Origin: Lithospermum erythrorhizon
Lineage: Eukaryota > Streptophyta > Magnoliopsida > Boraginales > Boraginaceae
DNA: 64,000 nucleotides
Reading direction: 5' to 3'
Assembly: GCA_019722365.1 (NCBI GenBank)
Contig: JADFUC010001840.1
Span: 62,001-126,000 of the forward strand
Shown: piece by piece, positions 49,590 to 59,399 of the stretch
Numbering within the stretch: position 1 is the first letter of the stretch
Layout of the letters: the number at the start of each line of letters is the position of its first letter
Program-made: the position numbers and the translations under genes
The notes under the pieces: generated by a model
The model's database searches: none
The model's input: only the letters and a program-made list of their open reading frames with translations
What the model was told of the DNA's origin: nothing

Positions 49590-50177
49590 AGCAAAGAGAT
49601 GTGAAGTAGTTGGGATTAATAGGTTTGACAACATTAGATGGAAATTGGCGAATTGGATATCCTGGGGGATTTTGTTTATTCTACTTCCCCAGTGGCGGCT
49701 TTTTCTTTGCTTGATCAAGGAGACAAGGGAAGAGAGATCATATACCAGGAAATGTCGGATAAGTTATTCCAATTTTGGTTATTAGTTTAGGCGATTCTCT
49801 CCAGCTCATTGAATTGTGCAAAAAACTACAAACATTTTCAAGGAAGTCTCAGGTTATCTTTAAGGAGCATTGGTCAGACTACTTTTGTACACCCTAATCA
49901 GCTATGATTACCTTGATATAGCACTAGTAACTATGTAGTTTAACAATTCACTTCCTGAGTTACTGTTAAGGGGACAGATGAGTCATCCTCTTGAGTCTCG
50001 ACTCCTATTGGATGGAAAGGTTTATCTTTACCCATATTTATTGCATTTGAGAACCTTCATTTCGCTAAATAAATTTATTCTTCTGCTGACTTGTTGTGCA
50101 GGGACATCAAAATGTGCAAATATATTATTGGATGTTGATGGTTATGTGAAACTTGCAGATTTTGGCCTTGCAAATTG
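49590..50177 (+). pseudogene. Relic of a MEKK1-type MAPKKK kinase domain
   Basis: Near 49635 RWKLANWISWG resembles the RWQKGELLGRG entry to the kinase domain. Near 49706-49740 LLDQGDKGREIIYQ matches the LLDQGDKG segment after the VAIK-like lysine of plant MEKK1 proteins. At 50102-50177, after a good acceptor (TTGTGCAG), DIKCANILLDVDGYVKLADF gives the catalytic loop and the DFG motif, then GLAN and a stop. In intact MAPKKKs this domain phosphorylates MAPKKs in stress signalling. Here the parts lie in different frames, the P-loop and the segment between Lys and catalytic loop are not readable, and nothing follows the DFG, so it is a fragment. It is not an ordinary gene neighbour and may have been captured by a mobile element. 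Confidence 0.7.
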
Positions 50178-50980
50178 AACACAAACGTATAGTTCAGGGG
50201 GCAAACGGCTAGTTAGCCTTTTACTTATAATTCTTAGATTTATTTGGATTGTTTTACATCATGTTGGGTGGGTTTTCCAAATTTGCATGATGCATAAGCT
50301 TGATGATCCCATTGGTAATAGTTCCTTGCTGGCCTGGCTTTGCAGATGGGACAACCTCCCTTAATGAACTACCAACTTGAATGAAACCATGTTAGACTGT
50401 GAATTAATTGTCACTCCATGTCATATTGTTCCAGGACATGACTTCATTGCGTTGAGTTTCTCTCGCAATAATTGTTCTACAATCTACATGAGACTGCCCC
50501 CATTCAACAACTCAACCCTCATTGCCATGCTTGCAGTGTTACCAAGTTCCAGGTCTGCAGGTTTTGGAAGGATCCCACTACTGTGTGCTGATTCCATTTG
50601 ATTACACAGCTCAGTATCATTTTTGTATTTGAACATTAAAATTTATTGTGGGAGAGTTGTTTCTCCAGAACAGAAACATCTGTTGTACCTACACTCACCA
50701 GATTGTTGCTGAGATTTGTGACGAGTGATTACAAAGATCAAACTGCAGAGTTAATTGTAAATATATTATTCCACTGAGTTTTAGATGTGATCAAGGTATA
50801 ATGGATTGTGTCTTTTGATTCTTTACTCTTTCTCTTTTTTTTGCATCTTCGGTATTAGTTGATTCTCACGGTACCACTGAGAAGCTTTAGAATTTAACAC
50901 CAATCCAAAATCCGATTCACGTACATTATTTGCAAAAAGATTGTATCATTGGAGTGAACCTTTAGGACCATTATGAATAT
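50178..50980. other. Intergenic or 3' region, nothing recognised
   Basis: An ORF at 50377-50601 has a protein-like end (LPPFNNSTLIAMLAVLPSS) but I recognise no family. The stretch nearest 50980 is probably the 3' UTR of the minus-strand gene that follows. Confidence 0.35.
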
Positions 50981-50982
50981 TG

Positions 50983-51802
50983 TCAATATTTCTTGCAGTG
51001 CCAGATGCAGGATAGACCCTTCAGAAAATTCTTCAACTTTCCCTGTTAATGCAATTGATGAGATTTTATATTGTCTCTGTTATAGACAGTGGGACATGAA
51101 TCAACGTAATCAATCCGGTGCTCTACTTACAATGATTTTGGAATTTCTCTTGTATGGTGATCTTGTCCTGGCAGGTTCTAGAAATCTCATTCCTTCAATG
51201 TTGTTGCCTTGATAGTCTTCCGTGACGATGTGCTCGTATCCACATTGTTGTTTCTTAGGTCTATTGAAACATTGATAACAACACAACTCTATCCTTGCCA
51301 TAGAAAATACTGGAAGTTTCTTCTTCTGCAAAAAAATGAGTTTCTCCAAGTTACAATTGATAAAAATCTGATGTCGAGGGAGAGCTCTACATTTTTCGCA
51401 GAGTTTAAACAACGCATAATATTCACAAAGTTTAAAGAATGTATTGAACTCCTGATTTTGGATCAAACAAGCGAATATACAATGTTGAGAATGATTTCTT
51501 GTAGTATATATGCGTCCTATATTGAGGATAAAGATGATTATTACCTTCTGATTAAGGTTGGGAGTATTGTCCATTTCTGGGAATTTAGCATTTTGCTGTT
51601 CGGAAGTTGCAAGCCCTCTCAAGTGATGTACACGTGCAAGCAGTTCTGCGCGGCGATTATATCCTCCTCTTGAATTGTTACCTATTTTATTAGCATTCGT
51701 GTTTTGATGATGCAAAAGTGTTGTTGATTCAGTGTAAACCTTAATGACGACTCCATCATCACTAACACTACTATTGAATTTGTTCTCTTCTTGTTTCATC
51801 AT
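50983..51802 (-). CDS. Small three-exon gene, 170-aa basic protein of unknown function
   Basis: Exons 51802-51545, 51325-51131 and 51042-50983 total 513 nt, all in phase 0, with good donors (AAG|GTAATA, ATT|GTAAGT) and acceptors (TTTTTGCAG, TTAACAG). Residues 1-86 contain GVVIKVYTESTTLLHH and a basic NRRAELLARVHHLRGLA helix. Residues 87-151 contain KKKLPVF, a CCYQCF cluster and many Arg and Lys. Residues 152-170 (GKLKNFLKGLSCIWHCKKY) form an amphipathic, Cys-containing basic tail. There is no signal peptide or membrane segment. The pattern of three coding segments with clean splice sites argues for a real gene. I do not recognise the family with certainty. The continuous 230-codon minus-strand frame across 51110-51802 is exon 1, intron read-through and exon 2. 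Confidence 0.6.
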
Positions 51803-52501
51803 TATTGTGGGCTAACACTAAAGTGAAAGATTTTTTTGTTCTTCCGTATATGTATTATTTTCACCTGGGCACATGAATTGTGGACCATCTGATAATGTCA
51901 TAGATGGATCACAGATTTTTACTGAGGATCCAATGTGAAATTATTTGTTTTATAGTTAGTTTGTTTACCTCCATTTCTCAGGGATGAATCGAGTCAATGT
52001 TATTATGCTGATCCAAAATCTATGAGGTTAGTTATTTGAGGACCAGAATTGCTGGAAACTTGGAGATATAATTGGCTTAGTTTTTGGAGTCAAAGTTCAC
52101 TGATTGGTTGCATTTTCAATTTTTACATGTTTGACAAACTACACATGAAACTTATAAGTGAATAAAAAGTGAGCATAAATTTTTACAAGTACTAATTCAA
52201 TCCTTTATCTTTAGATATTTTTGAACATTTTTCTTATCCTTTGACCGAGTACATTATCAAACTAGTCTATTGACTAATACAGTAACTTATTTTAAGTTCA
52301 TACCTAGTATTATTATCGGATTGATAACAAGATATCCACTTGTTAAACATAGTCCCAACAATAAATGAATGATGGCCTCCGCGAGATGGTTCTACTTCCT
52401 TCGCTAAGCCTTAGCTTCCACAATAGGAAAATAAAATCTGTTTGAGAAGAAATCAGCTGCAGCCTGCAGCAGAGGCAGCGTTTGAGAGCCGAGCCTCAAC
52501 A

Positions 52502-52653
52502 TGGTTAATATACGTTGTCTTTTTGAAGAAAAAAAAATTCTTGGTTAATATACGGTTGGTTAATATGGAGGAAGGAAATAGGTTCATAAAGACAATGTAT
52601 ATTGATCAACTTCTTGGTTAATATACGTTGTCTTTTTGAAAAAAAAAAATTCT
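52502..52653 (+). repeat. Duplicated segment
   Basis: TGGTTAATATACGTTGTCTT followed by TTTGAA and a poly-A/TTCTT end occurs at 52502-52542 and again at 52614-52653, with a further partial copy (TTGGTTAATATACGGTTGG) between them. It is a local duplication of about 110 bases. Confidence 0.85.
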
Positions 52654-53214
52654 TCTTACATTCCTGTCACGAAACAAAATAGTGTTTAGACCAAAATGTC
52701 CGGTAATAATGTATGTGTTGTAGAATGCTTATTAGTTCCTTTGTTTTATTTGGTTTGTCTTTGTCTTTCATCTGTCTGTAACTATGTGACTTGGGTTTGT
52801 TGTTAATCCAAGTCCTCTTGTGTCTGTTCCTGTGTTTCTTAGTCTCCCTTGAAGGATTGTTTGTGCCTTATTGGGGTGAAATGGAAACATGAGGTTACTT
52901 CAGTCTTAATTTGTGTTTTTGTAATGATATAATCAATTGTTGCTTTCTTGTTTGATTGATGAGTAAACTTCAACCAGTGCTGCAACATATTATAGATAGG
53001 AAATCTAGCTCTAGGCAAAAGTACAATAAAATCATTAAATCACTCCATAAGTCCATATACTAGCTTTATCATCTGTGCAACTCATTATATTATTCTCCAA
53101 AACTAGATTTCTTGTTAGACAATTTCAGATGTTTACATATTTATACCAAGTGGAGAGAATGATTTTAGAAATGTATACTATCAGCAGCAGAGTGTAATTG
53201 AGGGGAGGATTGGA

Positions 53215-53560
53215 GATAATTGTTTGTAATAGGGGACAATTGAGAAGAGAATTGGAGCAAGCAGTAACTGAATTATCCTCGACATTGTATGACAAATAGG
53301 GTCAGATTTGTTCTTTTTATTTCGTTTAACAAACTTAGTTTTTTATTTAATTTTTTGAGATTATAATTTAATAAAAATTAAATTTTGTTTACCAATATTC
53401 GAGATCTATTAATACAGACTTGATTTATTTTATTTGGCTAATAAAATTTTAATACATTTTTCTAGGTTATATACGTTATAATAGTATTGAGGAAAGAAAA
53501 AATTAAATTATTTTTTTAATTGTCCCCTACTGTAGAGTGTAAAATATAATAAGGATGTTT
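53215..53560. mobile_element. Possible MITE with inverted GGGGACAATT arms
   Basis: AGGGGACAATT near 53230 is inverted as AATTGTCCCCT near 53519, enclosing about 290 bases of AT-rich DNA. No clear target duplication was seen. Confidence 0.3.
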
Positions 53561-54059
53561 GATGATGTGATGTAAAAATAATATGATGTGGAATGAGATA
53601 ATTGTCTTTTAAATTATCCCCTTTGAATAGTGTAATGTGAAAAGAATGATCACAGAAAATTATAGTAGTATTATGAAATAAGAACTTTAGTTATATTTTC
53701 CGGATATAAAGTTGAATAAAACAACATTATATGACCTCTAGTCTGAATGGTCTAAGACATCAATAATAGATTTGGTAAATTAGATTTAGAAAAAATGTGA
53801 ACCAAATAACAGTAGTTTTACTTGATTGGAGTATTGTCAACCTAAGAACCAAAATGAGTGCATCGATGAGACTCATCATGTAGGCTCAACAGACTCTAGC
53901 AATGATAGCAGGAATGTTTTTGCATCAATATAGCAACGTTGACCACAAAAATATAAAACCCAAATCACAAAAGTTACTCAACTTTGCTCTGTCTGTGACT
54001 TGCACAAAATAGGAAGTTCTTGGCGACTTGATAGTCAACTTCTACTTTAATCCCTGATG

Positions 54060-54680
54060 AATTATAATTTAATTTCCTAAGTGTACGAATCTTACAGTAG
54101 TATAACGAGTGTCGAATCACATAGAGTTGATTATTTTATTTGATTAAAACTAGTTAAACTATTTTAGAAATTAATTTAAACATGAATTGGATTTTAAAGT
54201 AACTAAACTAAATGCAAGAAGTAAAACAGCTAAAGTATATATTTTTGGTTTATTGGAGAAAAGATTTCACCAAATACAACTTCAACTAAATATTTACAAT
54301 CTAAATTATCAATTATTTCTTGGGTTCGATTTTATCTAAAATCCGAGATACCGTTAGGTGGGCCGGTTTACCGGTTAAGTCCCTAAATTAACTAAAATAC
54401 TATTATTCATATATGATTTAATTAATCTAAAAACATGAAGCACAAGAAAATCTACTGAACCAATTAAGTTATTACATATTTTCATATAACAATTCCCTAA
54501 TCAATTATTCACTATTTTCTGTATTACGTTTTTTAAATACCGGTTAGGTAACATGATATCTTAGATAAAATTACGAACAATGAATAACCTGTGAAAATTA
54601 ATATAAGCTGATAAATAAAGACAAATACATTTACTTGTATAAAAATGTGAATAAAGTTTGTGTTTTGTTTCGCACTTCAC
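54060..54680. mobile_element. Possible LTR-retrotransposon leader or LTR fragment
   Basis: The phrase GTGTACGAATCTTACAGTAG and then GAGTGTCGAATCACATAGAG resembles sequences near the LTRs of plant Gypsy elements (of the form 'tatcgaatccacagggaa'). No coding region is attached. Confidence 0.3.
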
Positions 54681-54887
54681 TATTAATTAAATAAATTACA
54701 ATTCTCTACAAGAAATTTAAAAGTTAGGCAAAAATATTATCTTTCTAATTAATAATTTCACCTCTTAATTGATAATAAAAGGTTATAATAGGAATTAACT
54801 ACTATTAAATAATATGTTTTATATGAACTATTTTTATTATTATTACATAAATAGATGTTAGTTAAATAATCATATACTTTGTGTAGA

Positions 54888-54912
54888 ATTATTATTATTA
54901 TTATTATTTATT
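54888..54912. repeat. ATT microsatellite
   Basis: An uninterrupted TTA/ATT run with a second shorter run near 54924-54940. Confidence 0.8.
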
Positions 54913-54969
54913 ATCATGCAGAACTATTATTATTAGTATTATATGAGATAGACTTTCATACGGTTCGTG

Positions 54970-55130
54970 GCTAATCTAGTTTTACCAAGCAACTCCTAGT
55001 GGTACTCCTATTGCAACTATTGTTGAAACTCCTAAGCGTATTGGGCTATATGCTAATCTAATTTTACCAAGCAACTCCTAGCGGTACTTCTATTACAACT
55101 ATTGTTGGAAACTCTAAAGTGACAGAACAT
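54970..55130 (+). repeat. Tandem duplication of about 80 bases
   Basis: The unit starting GCTAATCTA and containing TTTTACCAAGCAACTCCTAG and ACTATTGTTG occurs at 54970-55046 and again at 55052-55130 with a few substitutions. Confidence 0.85.
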
Positions 55131-55149
55131 ATCTTTAAAATCGTTTAGG

Positions 55150-55310
55150 GTTTTTAAACGGACGGCCGGCCGGCGGTAAAGCGACCGATATCAGCCACCA
55201 CCCCTTGACATGCGCCGCCGGTGCGGAAATACGGCCAGAGTGAGCTACGTCAGTGGCAGCGTGCAATTCAGCACGGCGATGTCCAGCAGTTCGGGAGAGA
55301 GGCAGATTTT
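55150..55310. other. GC-rich block within LTR-like AT-rich DNA
   Basis: The block GGACGGCCGGCCGGCGG and onward is CpG-rich, with AT-rich flanks. It lies on the left side of the LTR-like repeat copy B and resembles in placement, but not clearly in sequence, the GC-rich block at 46310-46800. Confidence 0.4.
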
Positions 55311-55865
55311 GTTAATTAAATTTCAGGTTTTCGATTTTAAAATTAATTAGAAACGTAAGCTTGATTTGGAGAACTCTAAAAAATTCTGGAATTTGACTTG
55401 AACATCAACAATATTATTGTGAGCATTGTCCGATTGGAATTTTACTCCAGCAACCACAGTTTTCGATTAAGCACAACAATCAAGAGAATTGATAGATTTT
55501 TTGGAGTACTTAAAAATTGAAAGTGCAGGAAAACTGCAGGATGAACCTCAAAGGTCATGAGCATACAGATTGAATTTCGTAATTTTTTGAAATTTAACCC
55601 TCTGCAATAAAATCGAAAATGATTACCTCAATTAAAGTACAAATTAATCAATTTTTAATCGCTGATTAAATGAAACAATTAAAATAGCGTAGTCATCAAA
55701 AATCAATGCATTTAAATGATTCGGCCGTCAATGAAATATATATAAAATGGGTTGATTTTTTTCCATATTATATATTGATGATTGAATATATAAATATTGA
55801 AATAATCGAATCAACTAACTTATTATCTCGACACACATTCAAAGCCCAGATAAAATAAATTGAGC

Positions 55866-56888
55866 AGGTACTTACGAAATTCGAGGCCGGCTGTGAATCT
55901 ATGAATTTATTCGTGATAAGCACGGTCATTACATCCGGATCCTCGAATTGATGTATATTAATCTAAACACAAAATATAAATGTATGAATAAAGAGATTCT
56001 TACATAGCGGCGAATGACGAACCCCGAATCCTGTAATCAACCTCGGCATTAAGCCCACTTGAGAAGTCTGCTCAGCTTATTCCGATCACAGAAATGATGT
56101 GCTCTAGATTGCTTGCGTACGAGAGGAAAAGCAGGCAGAATGCTTGAGGCTTGCTAGAGTTTGAAGATGAAATGAAATTGGAAGAAAGGCTGCTCTTCCA
56201 CGATTCTATATAGGGAGAACTTTAGAGGGGGAGGTTGAGTTTTTTATGATTTAGCATTGAAAACTTCAATCCCGTCTTTAAATGCGAGTCCCAATTCCGG
56301 CTCGTTAAGCGACTTCGTTAAGAAATCGGTTTAACTTTCGTTAACTTAATTGGGCCGTTATGAGCCACAATTAAAAGCTGTGAGTTACTAGTGAGTTGTT
56401 ATTTTTAATTAACCAACAGTCAAATTCAAAATACTAACGAGTCATTATCGATAACTTATCGAGTTATTTATCAATCTCGATTGCTTAATTGATTAAACTG
56501 CAAGTTTAGCAATTGATGCTGTCTGACCATTGACAAATATATAAATATTGAGAAATACATTTCATGATATACGAAGTCTCGTTTAATTTACGTTTCATGA
56601 AATATTATTAGAATATCGTTGTATGTGTGTGGCCACGAGAACAGGATAATAGTAAGTTGTATAATAATAATTGACCGATTCTTGTTATTATAATGATTAA
56701 TGAGTAAAATTTAGCGATACATTTCATGTACTTAAATTATCATGAGAACCCAGCTAGTGATATGTCATGATTACTAAGGTGAACAACAGAGTTATGCTAA
56801 TGCCGTTTAACCCGAACGGTAAATGAATTGATCTGCTTGATTATCGCGGGCACAATAAAAGGGAATCAATTCTCATTGATTTCCAACT
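55866..56888. repeat. LTR-like dispersed repeat, copy B
   Basis: This is similar to copy A (20268-21292) in the same orientation, with the same order of landmarks (GGATCC, ATGTATATTAATCTAAA, GAATAAAGAG, GAGTTACTAGT, GAAGTCTCGTTTAATTT, TTAAATTATCATGAGAACC, CAATTCTCATTGATTTCCAA). Similarity stops at the last landmark, at the same point as in copy A. Sequence to the left (55140-55860) has no counterpart at copy A. Confidence 0.75.
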
Positions 56889-56924
56889 ATGCATATTGAG
56901 GGGGTAGCCTCGGTCGGGAGGATT

Positions 56925-57003
56925 GTGATGTATATATATGTGTTGGGAGATGTGTGTATTGGTGGATGTGTGGTTGGTGGATGGATGTGTGGATGGAGGT
57001 TTT
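56925..57003 (+). repeat. GT-rich minisatellite
   Basis: Irregular repeats of TGTGTGG, TTGGTGGATG and GGATGTGTGGATGG. It lies inside or just before a Gypsy-like LTR. An opposite-strand ORF here is compositional. Confidence 0.7.
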
Positions 57004-58258
57004 GATGTTATATATTTTGTTGGACTAACCATTATTGATTGTGTTATTTTATTTGAATGAATATTTGATTATGCATTGTTGATGGTTATAAATATATGTG
57101 TAGAGTGTTATGTTGATCTCGTAGTGATATTGAATAAGAGGTTACTATGTAATTTGGGAGTAGTTGTCCGTTGGAAGTAGTCTTATTAATGTTTATACAT
57201 ATGTTCTTATATATAAGTATGATTATATGTTGTTGGATACTATTTGTGATATTTGTATTATTAAACAGCTGCTTACTCCCTGCTACATATGGGCGGGCAT
57301 TTGTACCTAGGTTTTTAGGAGGTGATCCACGAGGTTGTTGAGGAGGCGGCGTTGATAAGATCGTAGGTGAGGCGGTGGTGGCATGTAGTCCTCGGCTTGA
57401 TCATTCTCACATTGTTCCTGCTGTTATGTTTCAAACATACATGTTGTATATTGAAGGTCATGTTTGTCTTTACTATGATGTATATCGAAATTTGTGTTGT
57501 GTATTGTTTGGTTATATTATTTCAAAGTTGATGTATGTTTCATGTTGATGATGTGATTTGTGTGGTGTGTTGTTAAGTCCTTTGCGATGAATAAGGTGTA
57601 TTGTTATTATTAATGTCAAATGATGTATTTATGTTGTTATCAGTTCGATTGGTGACTCACGGTATATGGGTTGTTGATGATCACATAGCAGCTTGGGGAA
57701 ATTGCTTTGCCAGGGTGGGTCGTTCTGATTTGGTATCGGAGCCACAGTTTAAAAGTGTTTAAGATTAATCTTGTATGGTTAATATTACTTTAGGTTTATA
57801 GTTGTTGGGGGAGTTAGCGATATTTGATCTTGGTGGAGTCTAATCTACCTTTCCATGATAGATCGTGAATTTGAGGATGCCTACGTGGGTCTATTCGTTT
57901 AGGCGTTGCGAGAGGTGCGACGGGGTGCGAGGTGTCGAAAGGTAGAGGTGCAAGATCACGAGCTGTGGGATAGCATTGTGGCGTTGAGTGAGCCTAGTGT
58001 GGAGCAACGGAGTTGCAGGGTAAATGTTGATGGAGATCGAGGGAGGCGTATTACACATCGCGGGGCAGAGTGGAAGTGGAGAGCAAACATTTGACCGTTT
58101 CACGAAGCGGGGACCCGTCAAGAAGAATTCGTTGGGGCGTTACTGCTCTAGGCATTCGGCTTCGACTTGACATGGTGCTGAGGAGGTATTGTATTGCGAA
58201 AAGTTGGGGAATACACAATTGGTCAAATCTATTTGAGTATAAGGGCATTTTACTCTAA
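56930..58258 (+). mobile_element. LTR retrotransposon remnant (probably Gypsy): 5' LTR end, primer site, gag start
   Basis: TGGTATCGGAGCCACAG at 57731 is close to the initiator-Met tRNA primer-binding site. It is preceded by LTR-like DNA and followed by a leader and a GC-richer coding-like part (57860-58250) with stops, in which FDRFTKRGP recalls the start of the plant Gypsy gag core. No protease, RT or integrase follows, so the element is truncated. The left LTR end was not found. Confidence 0.5.
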
Positions 58259-58790
58259 AATTTTATCAATCCCTCTGTGTTCTGAGTACAGTACTAGACA
58301 TTGGGTTTTAGAAATGTTGCAACTTACTATCTTTAATATATGAAACTGACCTCATGACATGACATAACTGATAAAGTGTCTTCTGCAATAAATAGAGATG
58401 ATAGGGGATTAATTTGAACATTTAAAATGACAGAGGTCAGAGTAAAATGCGATTATGAACACTTTTGGTTAAAATGAGGAGGGCAGTTGGTTTACCTGGG
58501 TTCAAGAACAAATTAATTTTGGCTAGAAGTTTTGAAAGAAAGTGATAGTCTCATTATTGTTGAACATATATTTAAATAATAGGGCCTGTATTTGTAATCT
58601 GCAACTTAGTGTTCTATCTGCACAAGTGAAAGTTTCATCGGTATTAGCCACGTCTAACTTTTAGCGTAATTTTAATCAGCATTTTAAGGAAGTCTACAGT
58701 ACTTTTGTTTCTTTCTCTGACCATTATCAGTTTAAAAACATAAATATAATCGTCTATTTATTCATTGCTTCTATTTCTCATTGTAACCAG

Positions 58791-59398
58791 GTTTTTAGCT
58801 CTGAATACCAGTATCAGTACTTTTTGAAACTCACAATTCCCGAGACTTGCTTCTAGTGGAATAGATTTTTACCAGATCTGCAATGTTGCTCTATGTCCAC
58901 TTGCTCTTCTGTGTACTCTTACAGTCATTCATTAGATACTTTATTTCTTTTCTCGCCGAATATTCATTTTTCCTCTCTGGTCAGTGGTTCTCATTGGTAA
59001 GCTGTTCTTGTAAACTCTCATTATTTGGTAGAAAGCTGAACAGCTGCCTACGGTGCTTGTCGCATTTGTTATGAGCGTATTTTGGATCTCAACTGTGGCT
59101 GGGGAACTCCTCAATTGCCTTGAAGCCCTTGGGATAATCCTCAAACTTCCTGCTTCACTCCTAGGCTTGACTGTACTCGCTTGGGGGAATTCAGTAGGTG
59201 ACCTTATTTGCAGTTGCAAAAGCTGGGCAACCAGTCTTAAGCTATGGCTGGATGCTTTGCTGGACCATATTCAATATTTGTTTGAGCTCAGAATTAGCTT
59301 TATTAATACAAACAGCAGACGTGTTTCCTGAAGCCCCATAGGCTTCCATTTCATCCTGAGCATTGTGGTGGCTTCTAGTGTTTGCTTCTCGCTGTCAG
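58791..59398 (+). pseudogene. Relic of a cation/calcium exchanger (CCX) C-terminal half
   Basis: After an acceptor-like TAACCAG at 58790, the reading gives YFLKLTIPE, then in another frame YQICNVALCPLALLC (58870-58925). After a second AG comes AEQLPTVLVAFVMSVFWIST (from 59038), then VAGELLNCLEALG and LLGLTVLAWGNSVGDL (to about 59200). After a frameshift VAKAGQPVLSYG and LIQTADVFPEAP are readable. Intact plant CCX proteins are multi-pass membrane exchangers of Ca2+ or other cations for Na+ or K+, and the GNSVGDL-type motif is part of their second alpha repeat. Here at least two frameshifts, an internal stop and a shortened DVAVAK segment break the protein, and the first half is absent. Confidence 0.8.
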
Positions 59399-59399
59399 G

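Larger units (their letters stand above)
51803..54060. other. Upstream and intergenic AT-rich DNA
   Basis: It contains the promoter region of the preceding minus-strand gene, a short tandem duplication at 52502-52653, and a possible MITE at 53215-53560. No coding sequence is supported. Confidence 0.45.

Noticed and set aside
53215..53640. Repeated GGGGA/TCCCC phrases as a CRISPR-like or regulatory array
   Set aside because: Irregular spacing and only one clear inverted pair; a MITE is the simpler reading. CRISPR is not expected in a plant nuclear genome.
56841..57032. 63-codon minus-strand ORF rich in Thr, Ser, His and Pro
   Set aside because: Antisense of a GT-rich minisatellite; composition only.
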